Both the position numbers and the translations under genes were made by a program. DNA of 64,000 bases from Hemibagrus wyckioides (taxonomy: Eukaryota; Chordata; Actinopteri; Siluriformes; Bagridae). The stretch covers positions 8,916,759 to 8,980,758 of the forward strand of contig NC_080714.1 of NCBI RefSeq assembly GCF_019097595.1. Direction: 5' to 3'. Below are positions 14,601-29,900 of this stretch, piece after piece (position 1 is the first letter of the stretch; every line of letters begins with the position of its first letter). Under the pieces are notes generated by a model that was given only the letters and a program-made list of their open reading frames with translations, was not told the DNA's origin and ran no database searches.

Positions 14601-17600
14601 TTAGGTTTAGGGAAGCAAAACTAGGTCACTGAAACTGAGAAGTGAGCAAACAGTGGTTACTGAAAATTAAAAAATAAAAAAATAAAACTTAATGGAGAGT
14701 CCAAACCCAGTGACCACCCACGGAGAGAGAGAGAGACAGAGAGAGAAAGGGAGAAAGAGAAAGAAAGAAAGATAGGGAGGCAGACTTCCTCATGTTCTCC
14801 TCATACCCCCCCCCCCAATCCTCTATCATCCTCTCAGGCCCGTTTCCACAGTGACCAGCTCCACAAACATGCACAAACACACTTTTTTCTTACATCCTGT
14901 GTTGAAAACAATACGAGGAGCCTCTCACTTCCTGTCATCCCCTCAAAGAGCACCCACGCTTATCACACCCCACAGTGCAGACCTAATATCTGATAGACTC
15001 ACCCTAATAATGATGTGCTGAGTTAAGGGAAAAGCTCAACCTGGTAAGGGATGAGAAAGGTCAAAATAAGAAACTTCTAAATGATTTCCCTGTAGTCAAA
15101 CAACTCACTCAAATGACCCTTTGGCTCGGGTTTTTGGATTGTCTAGTACATGGAGGATTTGTCTGGAGCATATTCCCATTAGTTCAGTGTTTATTTGTCT
15201 AGAAATTCAGCTTCAAACTAATCATATGTTAGATCACAGATGGTTATAATGGTTAGATCATACAGTGGCTTGCACTGAACAGTAGACTGAATAGATGTGT
15301 GGGCCATTGTGTGCTTGAGAGAGTGAGAGTGTGTGCGTGTGTGTGGCGTCTCGTGTTAGACCACATAGCCCACATGGTAGCTGAATTTCTAATTTTAGCT
15401 GTGATACACAAATTCAGGATGCAAGACTGGAAGAGACTTGGTGAAGATGGGGAAATATCTGGCAAGAAAACACACACACACACACACTAAGGTATCAGCT
15501 TGCGGCCTCGTTAACTTCATGTTTGCTTTTCCGTTCTTTTTCCCCACATGCCACAAACCGCACATTTCCACATAATCTATATTGTGTGTTTTGAAAGATT
15601 CAGTCATGCAGTCATTACGTCACACTTTTGGTACTTTTGCTGTTAGTTCCACTGTAAATGGATGTAAATTTACAGAAACATTAAAGACACGATCTACAAA
15701 ATATTGAAAGAAAAAGTCTTAAAGGAATAGTCCAGCTTTTCTAAACCTTTTCTTCACTCGCCACATCTGGAGTGTAGGCGTGGCCACAATAGAGAAAAAA
15801 ATTGTTTTCCCTGTGCTGAGAATCTGAATTAATCGGGAAATGTTGCACATACAGATGTGGCAGATTTATTTATTTATTTATTTATTTTTAAAGACCTGGT
15901 GTATTTCTTTAAAACATGTACAATGAGTGTAATGACTCCAAGCACTGCATAACATTAAACAGAGATAAATCTATATATGAAAATAGCTCAGTTTTTTCCA
16001 TGAAGTGTTTTTACTCCAGGGGATTGAATAAGGGTAAGGGTCGAGTCGAATTCCGTAAACCTTGTGTCAGATAAATTAGAGGTAATGTGAAACCTTTCTG
16101 TATGTGTGTGTGTGTATGTGTGTGTGTGTGTGTGAATGTGGTGTTCATTTCAACCCTGACCTGGTGCCATAAGTGTGTTCATGCATTTAAAGAACTGGTG
16201 TATATTCATGTCATATATGTTATACAAGGTTCAATTAAATATGAAAGACCAGGTGTGTGTATATGTGAGAGAGAGAGAGAGAGAGAGAGTCTGTATATGC
16301 CTGAGATTATGTTGCGAATTCCACGAGTGCTCAGTTTGCCTGGTACCATCTAACCCTCTCATCTGATGTCATTGAAATATTAAGAGTGTGTAACTTTAGG
16401 ATACTTGTGTTTACAGTGACTGTGTGCTCTTTCATATACAATATGTCAAAATGTCCAAGTATATGGGAGGATATGGGTATGTGTGTGTAATGTAGGTGTG
16501 TCTGTGTGTGACAGGATTTGCTGAACTCCAGACGGACATGACCGACCTGACTAAAGAGCTAAACCGCAGCCAAGGCATTCCTTTCCTCGAGTACAAGCAG
16601 TTCGTTATGCGCACCTTTTTTCCTAAGGTAATGTCAAAAACAGTGTGTGTGTGTTTTAACACTTTACTAAGACAAATGTCCCCATAATGGGAGGAATATA
16701 TTAGAAATTGGTAAGTGATAACAAAAGAAATTATTTCAAAGTTGAAGCTTAGCTGTAGGCATCACATTGTGTACTTATACAGTAATACAGAAGTCCAAAT
16801 TCCTCACAGACATATAGTAATAAATAATAAATAATTATTATTATTATTATTATGCCTGCTGTTATGTTATGATGGCTCTTTGTTGGGTTTAGGATTATAG
16901 ATATAGGTTTTGTAGTTATATGGGTTTTTTAATAGTTAAATTGTCTCTGTGTGTGTGTGTGTCAGACTTACAGTTCATGATTTTAGCTCAGAGGGACAAA
17001 CTATGTCTCTTTTTCCTCTGTGTTGAAAAACCACCAGCATTACAGTTTCCACTGTGTGAACAATAGTGGGCACATAGACAAGGAAACCGACCCACACACA
17101 TACACACACACACACACACACACATACACACACAGTGACCTTGCCTATTTGGTTATAAGTAGGATAAGGGTGCAGGGACTAATGTTTTGTAATGTGATGG
17201 GAAAAGGGTATGTTTATGTGTGTGTGTGTGTGTGTGTGTGTGTTGTTGAAAAGTAGTATGAACAGAAGCATAAATACTTTTATACTGACTTCAGCTCCTT
17301 TTTCCCCCCAAATGGCCTACTGGGAGTCTAATCTCCTTGAAACACAATCCTTCAGAGCCTCTCTTCTCCACTATCCCCTGCTCCATCTCTTCCTCTCCTC
17401 CATCTCTATTTTTCCTCCTGTCATTATTCCTTCACTCTTGCCCTTCAATCCTATTACAAAGTGCTGCAAATCTCTTAATAAAACACATTAGGATATTAGT
17501 CAAGAAAATCTTGTTACAATGTTATCTCATTAAAATCTCATTATATTATTGTGTGTGCATGTGTGTGTGTAGTTGTGTTCAGACTACGAGAGGAGTCTGG

Positions 17601-17695
17601 TTCAGCCGGTGTATCAGAATGATGCTCTGGGTCCAAGAGCCTTACCTGAAACCCACCCTCTGCTGCAGGATTGGCAGGTAAAGCACACAAACCTA

Positions 17696-17734
<39 letters not shown>

Positions 17735-19164
17735 GCAGACAGGATGAATGCTGCTGAGTCTGCAGCTTTCTGGGTTGCAATGAAAAGGGGAACATGCTCC
17801 CAAAGTTATCTCCGGAAATAATGAAAAAGAGCTTGTCTTGTGACACGGCATTCCATTATGCTATGATTAATGAACGCATCTAAATCAACTCGTGTGTGTA
17901 TGTGTTTGTGTGTGCGTGTGTGTGTGAATCCATGCATGTGTGTGCGTGTTAAACACAGATTTGAGGTCAGGAGATGGGGGGGTTCATCAGCAACAGTGAT
18001 GAAGTGTTTCACACAGCCGACCGTCTTTAAAGGAATTGCACCCTGCTTTTTTTTCCCCCTCACATCAGCGAACATAAATCTTCACATGCACATTTGTCTT
18101 TGTCTCTCCCACTAACCCCCCTCCCACCAACCATTCTCTCTATTTTTATGAGGAGCATATGGAAAGGCTCTATGGGGACTGCTTCATCACAGCTCAGCTA
18201 AACACTCGCGCTGTTCTGGCGACAGGTCTGATTGTTGGGTCAAACCGGAGCAGAAAGCATTATGGCCATTAGCAGTTGTAGGGGTGTGGCCACTCCATCA
18301 TTAGTCTAGTCTAATCTTTCATTCAGAGTCATAATACATATTCCTCTCATATTCATTGATTAACTATCGGCATTCTTTGGCATGCCAAGCTGCTATAGAG
18401 AGTTCTTTTTTTTTCACCTGTACATTTTCAAGTGGTCCTTCATTCTGTCTGTTGAAAATGCTAATGAACATTTTTAGTCCAAGCCTCTTGAGAGCTGCAG
18501 GTTGTGAGATCTGCCTCCTTTCAGTGACACCCAAATCCCAAAATAATGTGCATACAGTAAGAGTATGTTAAAATAGAACATCACTGTAGGTGAGCATACT
18601 TAGAAGGTGGTGTATCATTTACCTCAATAGTATGCAAATTGGGGCATTTTTTTATTCTGCTGTGTTTAGCATCAGTAAGCACTTTGTTCCAGCACTTGGT
18701 GGTAGGAGGAAATCCACCCAAGATGAGATGATAGTCCATCACAGGGCATGCACTTTCAACACTGGGGTTAATTTAGCATAGCGAGTTCATCTACATGCAT
18801 GAGAACATGTAAAACTCCACATAAACAGTAATACTATAAGCCAAACTTCTAACTTGCGTTGCGCCTCAGTTTCCTCCCTCAGTCCAAATTTAGGTGTTAA
18901 GATTACAGGAGGTGATCTTATGTCCACTTCATTTGACTCTTATCCTTCAACTATGGCTCATGACGAAAAAACAGTGATACATGCCATGACTGACCAGAAT
19001 AAATAATAATAATAGCTGGAAAAAAGGAAGTAGGAATTGAGCTTAGCAAAACTAAGTACATGTGTACAGTAGAGTGTAGAAGTCTGCAAAGAAATATTAG
19101 AAAGAAAATATGCAAAAAATAAAAAAAATGATTAAAAAATTATATATATAATATATTATAAAAT

Positions 19165-19200
<36 letters not shown>

Positions 19201-20123
19201 ATTATATATATATATTATATATATATATATATATATATTAAAATTATATATATATATATATATTATATATATATAATTTTATAATATATTATATATATAA
19301 TGGGACCTGGGATTCAAAATCACAACAGAACACCGTAACCACTAAGCTACTACATCCCTTAGGTTAGGTTAATTTAGGTTAATACAGCACTTCATATTGA
19401 AGAAAAGCCATCTTTGGTTTACTTTACGGCCCCAGCAATGCAGATAACCAAAAAGAAAGAAAGAGAAAGAAATTAGAATTCTACGAAACTATCTATGAAA
19501 ATGCTGTGCTGGTACATGCTACACCCATTAGTCATGAAGTAATACAGCAACTTTGAACAACTGAAGGACTTCTCTAATAGATTTCTTTTTTTAAAAACTG
19601 CCACATATGCAAGGTTGTCATGACATTGGACATTTTCACCATATTGGACCATCCTGCTGTAAAGTACAGATCAAACAGCAGATCGTCAAGCTTCAGATAC
19701 AACCTTATCTTCTATAAGAAGAAAGATTGAAGTAGGGATTTTTTTCCCCCTAGGGAACTGATTTTACCTGAAATTGATGAGTCAGTGAATGACAGGAATG
19801 CATTGCTCTATAAGCAGAACACCATCGGGAAATCGTACAATGTGGCATAGAGCTTGTGCGGATTTATTTATTAAGCTGGATTTACTGAAGGAGTTGTGTA
19901 AAGAGACTTGTTTGCATAGTTGTTTGATCAGACGTTATTACTAAGGGTGGTGCGTCATAGTGTATTGCCTAAATATATTATTCAAAGTGATGTTGCAAAA
20001 ACTTGGGGTTTATAAAAGTCTGTCTTTTTTTTCTTTTTTTTCCAAAATGACCTGTTACCCAATTCTGAGTAATGTGATTCAAGATCCTTTGTCCTACTTA
20101 CTGTATTTGTCACTGTCTTGCTT

Positions 20124-20174
<51 letters not shown>

Positions 20175-20858
20175 CATCCAGCACCACCAGGCCAAATGTA
20201 GAGGAGGGAATTACCATGTTCTCCACTCTCCTCAATAACAAGCACTTCCTCATCACCTTTGTTCATGCGCTGGAACAGCAGAAGGACTTTGCTGTCCGAG
20301 ACAGGTAACACCCTCTCCACCCTAAAGTCCGAACCGCATCAGGGAATATACCACAATAGACGCCAAAGCATTACGTCTATAGCATTTTCTTCTCTGCTTA
20401 TTATTCATGTGGTCCATAAACCAGTTCATGGGCTTTGTAATCATGTAATCTTTTCATCAAGTGCCTAAATGTCAACTTTGACTTGCCACGTTTCGTTTGA
20501 CTGGCAGGACTTTAACAAACTGACAGTGTTACATTATTCATTTTATTATACGCACTCGAGGATTTCTTATAAATGAATGCAGTCTTGAATAATAAGCAGC
20601 AAAGAGGGAAAGGATTGTATTTGCGTTATTTTTCAAAATCCTCCACTAAAAATAGTTTGTGGTAGTGGTCTCTGACTTCTTTTTTTGTAATACTGCAATA
20701 CCCTGTTGCATGCTGGGAGTTTTATTCTGGGGTACATCCGAGACTTCATGGCTGTCTCAGCATTATATTCACATGTAATTAGGAGCTTTGGAATCTGCTG
20801 AAAGAGTCTCCAGATTCAACCACATCCCCCGGTTTTGTGGGTCGCGTGCGCGCGCACA

Positions 20859-20911
<53 letters not shown>

Positions 20912-23900
20912 ACACTCATACATGTGAAAGAAGCATTGTACTGACACAATCCCCGAAGTCGCCTGTGCCTACGCTCTCCAGCACATACACCTCTTCCTGT
21001 AAATGGAAGAGCTTCAGCTATTTTTTCTTCCCTATCAACTGGGAAGCACAGCTGCTTCACTTGTCTAACACAACTGTCTTCCTCTTTTTTCTTCCACTCA
21101 ATTCTTTCTCTCCTCTACCTTTTGATGTCTGTCCATCTGTCCAGATGTAATCTGGCCTCACTGCTCACTATCGCCCTCCACGGCAAACTGGAATACTACA
21201 CCAGCATCATGAAGGAGCTGCTGGTGGATTTGATCGACGCGTCCGCTTCCAAGAACCCCAAGCTGATGCTGCGGCGCACCGAGTCCGTAGTGGAGAAGAT
21301 GCTCACTAACTGGATGTCCATCTGCATGTACAGCTACCTCAAAGTGAGAAGACCAGATTTTAAAAAAAAAAAAAAAAACTATTATAAACCATTTAAATGT
21401 AGGGGCTTTGAAAAGTTCTCATTATGGTAGGCAAAGCAGTATCTCAAAAACACAAAATTGAATCTATTGGGCACGATTCGGTTTGTAGCTCTGGGAGAAG
21501 CCTACAACAAAGAGTTTCCTTTTTAGATAAGCATCCGAGTAGAATCCATTTTGAAAGCTAGTTTCAAGTTTCACGTTTACTGTCATGTGCATAAAGAGTG
21601 GTTTAAGCATCTTTGTGAATCTACAAAAGAAATCTTTGAGCATAAAAGTAGCAAGTAAACTGTTAACAATGTAGTCGTAGCATGACATGGGGTAAATACT
21701 GCACATAATACAGGCTTGTTCCAAAATCCCAGAAATCTATGTTTCTCTTTTCCTGCCTCATTTGCATCTTATTTTGTGTTCAAACCACATCAGTCTTGAA
21801 TTCTCGATTCTGATTGGTCCGAAGGTATTGAATAATAATCCAGATCCAGAAGTTTTGACTGATACGGTGGACGCTAGACATAATATTCAAGAATAACCAT
21901 AAACATGTTGATATATAACAAAAAAAATGTGCAGTTTTCTCTAAGGAGATATTTATTTAACCTTTATATAGTGTAGTGTCTGTGTTTTGGTTTCCGTCAG
22001 ACAGGAGAAAAGCCTTCAGGACAAAAAACTTTTGGCTTTCCAGTTTCTGTGTAACATGAGAAGCTGTGTATTCTCATTTGGCTGATGACTTTATCCACAC
22101 TTGAGACAGGAAAGAATTGAGCAGTTGAGGGTTAAGTGTTTTGTTTCAGATTCCCAACAATGGCAGCTTGGTGATCCTGGGATTTGAACTCATGACCTTC
22201 TAGTCAGTAGCCTATCCACATTCTTTACCACTCAGGTCTTTTTGTTTTAGATTTTAAAACGACTTCTAGTTGCAATAACATAATGATAAATGATAAAATT
22301 AACTGACTTACAGGATCTTATAAACATTTTGCAATATTAAATATACATAATTATATATGGATAAAAGCCTCCTGGTGGTCCAGCATAAGGACCCATGCTT
22401 ATATTGCCATGGCCCGGGTTCGATTCCTGGGCAGGAAGCTAACCCTGTCACTAAAGAGTTAACTCTCAGCCTCAGTGCAAGACACAAGCTCTGATAAAAT
22501 GGGAGGGGACCAAATGAAACTTGTGGACCAAATGATCTTCTTTAGTGACCCTGAACAGAGACCAGCTGAAAGAAGAAAAGCAACTATATGTAGATAAAAT
22601 ATGTTCTTTAATACACAAAAAAATGTAAACATTGACTAATTGCTGTGGTATAAGAGGAATGAAACACTCCAGTATGTGCAGTTATAGTAATATAATCCCA
22701 TTCAGTTACAAACACCACGCTGCCATTTATTATTTTCCCATAACAGTCATGATTTATTCCGTATTTTATGACTTATTCACTGACAGATGTGTTTATTCAA
22801 ATCATCTTCGAAATCCGACACATCCCAGAAGTATAATTGAACCGTTGGAAGATTCTTCCACTATTCAGTTTTCTGAATTTTCTCCTAATGTTTTCTTTCA
22901 GGAGACGGTTGGTGAGCCTTTCTTCTTGCTGCTGTGCGCGATCAAACAGCAGATTAACAAAGGCTCGATAGACGCCATCACGGGGAAGGCGAGATACACG
23001 CTGAACGAAGAGTGGCTCCTGAGAGAGAACATCGAGGCCAAACCGCTGGTGTGTTTCAATACGATATCTGACATGCTGACTGTTCCTCTGCCTCACCGCA
23101 TTGTGTCTGATTACGCTGCCTGATCACGAACTTGTCAAAATAGCAGGCCTTAAAGTCATGTCGCGTTGTTGTGCAACGATCATAATGAGCTCTAAAAACC
23201 TAAAAAGACTTTCAGATGCCACAACACGAGATGAAAGCGGCTTGATCAGCAAATCCACAACGTTCCTTAAGGCACGTCAGTCGTAGCTTTATCATGAATG
23301 TTGCTGAAAGACACGGCAACCTTGGCTCAACATTAAAGCTAAGTGCTGCTAATGTAATGACAGCCTGAAAGGCTTTTTTGGGGGGGGGTTTCTTTTTTAA
23401 GACGCTCATTACAATAATTGCACAAAAACATAAGATAACTTGAGGCTAGCTGACTAACTGTGTGGGTTTGAATAATATACATTCTGACGTCTGATCCTGT
23501 CAGTTCTTCCTCGGTTGCTTTTACATGATTGTGAAGCATTTTCCGAGATTTGTTGTTGTTCTAAAATCACATTTGTGTGTGTTACAGAACATTAACGTGT
23601 CATTCCAAGGCTTTGGGATGGACTCAGTGAGTGTGCGTGTGATGAACACAGACACCATCTGTCAGGTGAAGGAGAAGATATTAGAAACTTTCTATAAGAA
23701 CCTGCCTTACTCCCAGTGGCCTCGAGAGGAGGACGTCGAATTAGGTACGAAGTCTGTCAATTAAAAAATCCATTAAGATATTAAGACATTCGAGTATAAA
23801 TAGTCGGTAGTGATGCCAAATTCTGTAGCAGCCACTTTAGTATTACTTATAGAGGTGAATATAAAGTGCATTGCAAATAAAGACCAAGACTGTTCAACTA

Positions 23901-26900
23901 ATCTTCTGAAAAGCAGTGAATGCACTAGAACCATTTTATTGGTTTCAGGGCAAAATGGGGGTAAAAACACATACCTTTTGGCTTTTTCAAATATATATTT
24001 TCAGAATATATTTGACTGTAATCTCCCCATGTCACTTTTAGGTCTGTCTGTGTAGATTTACGATATAGAATCTCTATTATTTCACTTCCAGGCAGTAACA
24101 CTACAAAATGTGGATATGTTTAAAAGGGGGGGGGGGTGAATACTTACGCAAGGCAGTACAGGGTGATAATATGATATAAGATTAGACTAATAGGGTTATT
24201 CCAGAGAGCAAATGAGCCCATGCTTAACATTTCCATCTGGCCCGCATACGGCTACGGAATGACAATGATTAATTCAGCGCAGTCTAACCAGAACACAAAA
24301 AACTAGCCTTGATGATGCCATACCATATCTAAGTACAGAATTTACAATTGGGTCACTTTTGGCCCAGAACTGAAATGCCGCACAGGCTTTATATATACAG
24401 TTGCTTTGCATTTGGGACATTTTCGGCCCAGATTTGAAATGTCGAGCAAACTTTAACTGCTGCTGATTACAGTTGGCCCACTTTTGGCACACGACACACT
24501 TGCTATTGACCTTTAATCTGGCCTGAATCGTCTGCAGTCTGGGCTGTTAGGATTGTTGATGTTTCAAATTAGGGTTAGGGTTAACAGAATTAGATTGTAC
24601 AGTTAGCATTCAGTGACGATTCAACTCCCTCTGTCGCTCGCCAGAGTGGTTTCCCGGGGGAGGCTACAGCAGCCGAATACTTCAGGATCTGGATAACACC
24701 TCGATAATGGAGGACGGCAGGAAGAAGCTCAACACTGTGTTTCATTACCAGGTGCGTGTCCTTTTCCCTTCCCACCCAAAGTCCCTTTTTCTAAACTGTG
24801 TCCCAGCGTGATGCAAGACAAAAAGGACCACAGGGAGAAAGGGAACGAGACGGAATGTGTGTGCAAACAGTCATGACCCTTCCGCTCTTAGCAGCGTGAC
24901 TGTTTAGCTTGCGAGGTGCCACGGGGAATGAGCTGTGAAGTGTGTGTGCGTGTGTGTGTGTGGTGTGCGTCTATGCGTGCAGCGATGCCTGCAGTCTCGG
25001 CTCAGTGAAAAGGCTGTCTAACTCATTACACAGTATGTAAACTTCTTCGACTTAATGAGTGCCTTTGCTCCTCTTGAGTGCAGCACGATACCTTTGACCC
25101 TCCTAAACTCTGACCTTTAATCCTTTGCTCCTTACAGATCCCTGAGGGGGCATCGCTGGCCATGAGCATGAAAGACAAGCGAGAGAACACACTGGGCAGA
25201 GGTAATGACCATGAATCTGTCTGTGTGTGTGTGTGTGTGTGTGTCAGGCTCTGTAGGATGGACGCGCTCTGCTGACTCACATATTAAATTTTCCTTTACC
25301 TGCTTTTACAGACAGAGATCTGTCTCTTTTTCATGCTACATTACGCATGGCTGCTAGGATGGAAATCATTAGGCAACTCACAATTCAATTCAAATTCAAT
25401 TCCTATTCACTGCTCCACGATGCAATTATAAAAACAACTCCTTATGCAAATTGATGCGTCTAGATTATTTCGTTCTATAGCCTGCGTCCCCCCCCCCCCC
25501 TCTCAGCATAACCACTTGTTGCTTTTAAAACATATCATTTTTCAGCCATCGTGAAAAACATTCCAGTTAATGTATCTTAATTATGGCTGTCAGAACTAAT
25601 TTCAGTCTTTGAATACTCTTTTCATCGCATCTATAGTGATCTGTGATGTTACTCTTTTAGACGTTTCTTGCATTTAAAAACATATCATTAGATGGGTTGA
25701 TGTTACTTAAAAAGGCATGTCGGGAATTTGGACTTTATCTGAACGACACTGAATATTAAATGAATAAAAATGGCTTGTTAATGTGTAGGAAAATCAGGAG
25801 CACCAGTGAATAAAACATTATAGCTGAAATTTCGGTTGATAAATAAAACGACTGAAATATCATATCATTTTTGGAAAAAGTACATCAGCATTTTTGGCAA
25901 TAAAAAAATACAATACAAAAGTAGATTAGGAGGCAAATGATGAAGCTAAAAATCTAAAAATATAAACGATTCAATTAAAAATAAAAAAAAACATAAAAAA
26001 CCAAGGCTTTCAATCAGATATAATTGCATATAATTGGACTGATTCAATCAGATATAATTAGATTGTTTTTTGTATTTTTTATTTTTTGGGAAAAATATTG
26101 TGTAGCTAGTCAGACATTCAAGGGAAAATCTTCCTAAAAACTTGTATCAAGCTATCTATAAATGTGGACGCTTATGAAAGGCTTAATGACATAATACAAG
26201 TTTATTCAGATAACATTTCCTTCTCTTTGTCTTTCCACATTCTTTATTGTTTAAGTCTTTGTTGTTATTTTCAGCTATTGGTTTATCAGATTTAGAATGC
26301 ACGGTATAATAGAATCAGACAGCAGGGTAACTGATCCTTACAGTTACTTTTCCTGGTTTATAAAAAAAGGTCAAATCCAACATTATGTGCAGGAAACCAG
26401 TTCTATTTCTAGGTTTAGGAGATGCTATGAAAGATAGAGAAGCCACTTTTTAATTAAACTTGAAAAACAAATAGTATGTGTCCTAAGAGTAATGATAATT
26501 CTGAAAGGCATAGGTTCTTCAGCTTCCTTTTATTAAACCCTAGACCAGTGTCATCTGCAAAGAACCAGCATGGGTGCAGGTTTTCATTCCAAGCGAGCAG
26601 GAGCTACAGCAGATTCCACCTGTTTAATCGGCTGATCTTGGCTTTCAATAGACTCAGGTGTGAGGTGTGGCTTCTGCTAGGTTGGAATGAAAACCTGCAT
26701 CCATACCGGCCCTTTCCAGATGAGACCGGACACCACTGCACTGGGTAGTATGCATTGATAGAAAACGGAAAATTGAGAAAATTGAAAAAGAAAAGTTGAA
26801 AAATTGAGAAAATAATTGAGGTTTTGGAGCCGTGTGTATTAAGTATTTCATGTCAAACCAAACTAAAACTTCCTGCCAGATTTATAAAAATTTCTGATTT

Positions 26901-29900
26901 TTTTTGTGAACAGATTTTCTTGGTACTTGTATATTGATCATCCATAAATCATCAAGTGTGCTCATGGTACAGCTGATTTACCTGAACCCACAATAATGAA
27001 AAAGTAATCGAAATGGACAAAGAGCACCTAGTTTTCCAATAGTGCAGCTCAGCCACTGCAGCGTGTCAGCTAGTACAGCTAGCACTCTAACACTCCTGCT
27101 TATAGAGTGTTAGCTTTGTCAACACTCAAGTTCTGGATTTTGAGTGTTACAAAAACTTTGACTGCGTTTATGTGTGTGATTATAATAAATAAACTATGAA
27201 GAATAACTTAAAACATACCTATCAAGGTTGAGTCTCTTTACCGTATTCAAACAATTTCATGAGCTTCTGCACGGGAGCTGGATTTTCCCCAAATTTTTCC
27301 CAAAGTTACTTGCGTGAATGCTCTAGCGACTGATTTACAAATAACTTCGTCCAGTGTGATAAATGAGGCTGACTGTGTAAATGCTGAAATATCGAAGTTG
27401 CCTCGTGATATTTCTTAAACGTATCTGAATGTTCGATGTTTTAAGTAATTAAAATTGGAATGCAATTTGTCATACCCCTAAGTACACACACTAATATAAA
27501 TCACCTTCATGCTCACACACACACATGCTTCATAATGAGGGTCAGTGCAGTGTGTGCTGTTGTTAGGATGTGTTTGTAAACCGGAGAAAGCTAATGTCTT
27601 TTGTAATCACAGTGAGGTCCTAAAGCTCATTAAGCTGGCTCCACTACCAATCAGTGTGTCTCCTCTCCTGACCTTGCTAACTCACACACACGTACACAAA
27701 TACACACATGCTCACTACTTCTCAGGTTTTCTCTCATTAACCTTTTCCCTCAGCCTAGCATGTTGAATTTCTCTCCTTTAATTATTCTGTCATTTCATTT
27801 TTGTTTTTTTTTTTTACCTTTGGCGTTATGTCTGACGTCTGGTTTACTGAGTAATTGTTCGTTCTTCTATGCAGCTAAAGACTTGGACACTGAGAAGTAC
27901 GTCCATTTGGTAAGTGTGTGTTTTCTCCTTCATGCACACCCACCCACCCACTCATACACACACACTCACATTTGAGGTCTGTGGATGATTATGCAAGATT
28001 TTCCCCATGTCTGGTGGAATCGCAGTGTACGTACAATCTTCAGAGCAATGACAAGCAGTGAAAGAGAATGAGACATGCTAGACAATGCATTGGCTAATGT
28101 AAGCAGTCTGTAAAACGAAATTCGCAAAATTAAACTGACAACACGAATTAGTTGCAGATGCGTTGGCTTCAGGAGAAGAGGAGAAAAAACAGGCGAAAAG
28201 TTCTGATGTTTAATTCTGTAATGAAACTTTCCTGTGCGTGTGTTGCCCTGCATTGAGGTTTCGTGTTCATTAAACAGCTATAAACATTCAGCACTCCATT
28301 AACTCCGATTATTCATCGTATTATTTGGATCACTATTAAACACACACAATTCATAGCATGCAAGCCACTTTATTGCGCTTTGTTGTGATTGGTGCAGGTC
28401 CTGCCTCACGATGAGCTCACAGAGACTAAGAAGTCTCATCGGCACAGTCACAGGAAGAAGGTGTTACCTGAGATTTATTTGACACGCCTCCTCTCCACTA
28501 AGGTAAGAAACAAAGATACGACACCTAATCTCAGTTTTAGGTCTTTTTGGAAACTTTACTAAAAGTGGTAGTTGTATGTTCTCCTGTGCTTCAGGGGTTT
28601 CCTCCAGATGCTCTGGTTTCCTCTATAGTCCAGTTGGTGGCTGATTGGAATCTCTGAATTATCCATAATGTGTGTGATTGTGCTCTGTGAGTTTGCACCC
28701 CATCCAGTGTGTCCCCCGCCTCATGATCATGAGTCCCTTCCAGGTTCTCTATGACCCTGTGTAGGATAAATGCTACCGAAAATTGATGGATGAAAGAAAG
28801 TCATTCACTAATTATTTTGTTTATTAGAACTGTTTAAATGTGTAATATGTAAATAATCAAATATAACAGTGTGTACTGTTATAGGAAAATAATCAACGGT
28901 GCTGTGATGCAGCCTGACACAACATACTGTGCATCCTGTAGTGCGTTATTCCTCTTATAACACAACTAGAGCTGGGTAAAATGTACAGAATCTTATATCA
29001 CAACATGGGTAGTTTCATATTGGCTCTCAAATTGGAATATATTGATAAATATCCGCATGTATTACTTGTCTGTTGGTATAGATACCAGGTTTCTGGACAG
29101 TATCGGATTGGTTATCCCCAATCCATGTCCAAACCATCTCCCTTTTTAGGTACAAGTTCCTGATGTTGTAGTGGGGCTGAGGTGTGTTTCATGTCACGGT
29201 GTTGTGTTCAGTGTTTTTGTTCGGTGTCATGTTTCTCCATGGTTTGGTTTTGTTACAGCACACTGCTAGTGTTGGAGCTCAAAACTCCATACTCATAGGG
29301 GATATCGACAATATAGGAAAATATCTTAATATATTAAGAGACTTTTAGTCTATTAGTCTTCACTTACGTCACATGAGCTGTGAGTAATTGAAGTTATTAA
29401 GACCTGTAGTGTTGCAGGTAAGCTGTACTGGAAAGCTTTAAAGCTACAACTTTTAACACTAGACTGTAACAAAGCACTGACACTGGAGACTCCTTATATA
29501 AAATATCAATAAACATCTGCAAGCTTCACCATATCGACCATTATACGCATTTCTTTGATACATAACAAGACTCTCTATGTGATATCCCTGTGAATAAGCT
29601 TCTACTACCGAAACTTCACAAGAAGTAGAGCTACACAAAACTCATCACCACCTTCTGACCAATCAGACTCACTGGAGTCGCATATCTAACACACTGCTAG
29701 TTAAATGTTGTGTAGTTTTAATTAGTTTCGTATTTTTCTGGTTAAATCAAGTACAGTCCTTTAAAATTAGGCTAATCAAGACCAGGATCTCAGTCACTCT
29801 AATCGGGCAGTTGAACACAACATGCTTGTGTCTGTCACTGGATGCTAGACCTGTGTGAGTCTTTAATCTACAGGATTAACGGTCTTACTCTCCGACAGCA

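Larger units (their letters stand above)
12259..16514 (+). other. plxnd1: large plxnd1 intron
   Basis: Carries the repeat fragment at about 12705 and the SINE at 13302, purine-rich stretches (about 14725-14775) and a C run at about 14808-14816. A frame at 14111-13725 (minus) of 128 codons has no recognisable similarity and no exon-like borders. Confidence 0.55.
17678..20130 (+). other. plxnd1: plxnd1 intron
   Basis: CA run at 17701-17731, LINE-like fragment at about 18690, AT palindrome at 19138 and SINE fragment at 19308. No coding sequence is seen. Confidence 0.6.

Noticed and set aside
17582..17677. Alternative exon start after ttcag for the divergent plxnd1 linker exon
   Set aside because: It would shift the frame and lose ETHPLLQDW before the next exon; the start at 17573 keeps phase 0.
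22632..22901. Upstream part of the open frame running into the GAP exon at 22902
   Set aside because: It precedes a clear acceptor (tttctttcag); the plexin similarity begins exactly at the exon start.
24570..24583. Telomere-like ttagggttaggg
   Set aside because: Only two units; expected by chance in AT-rich introns.
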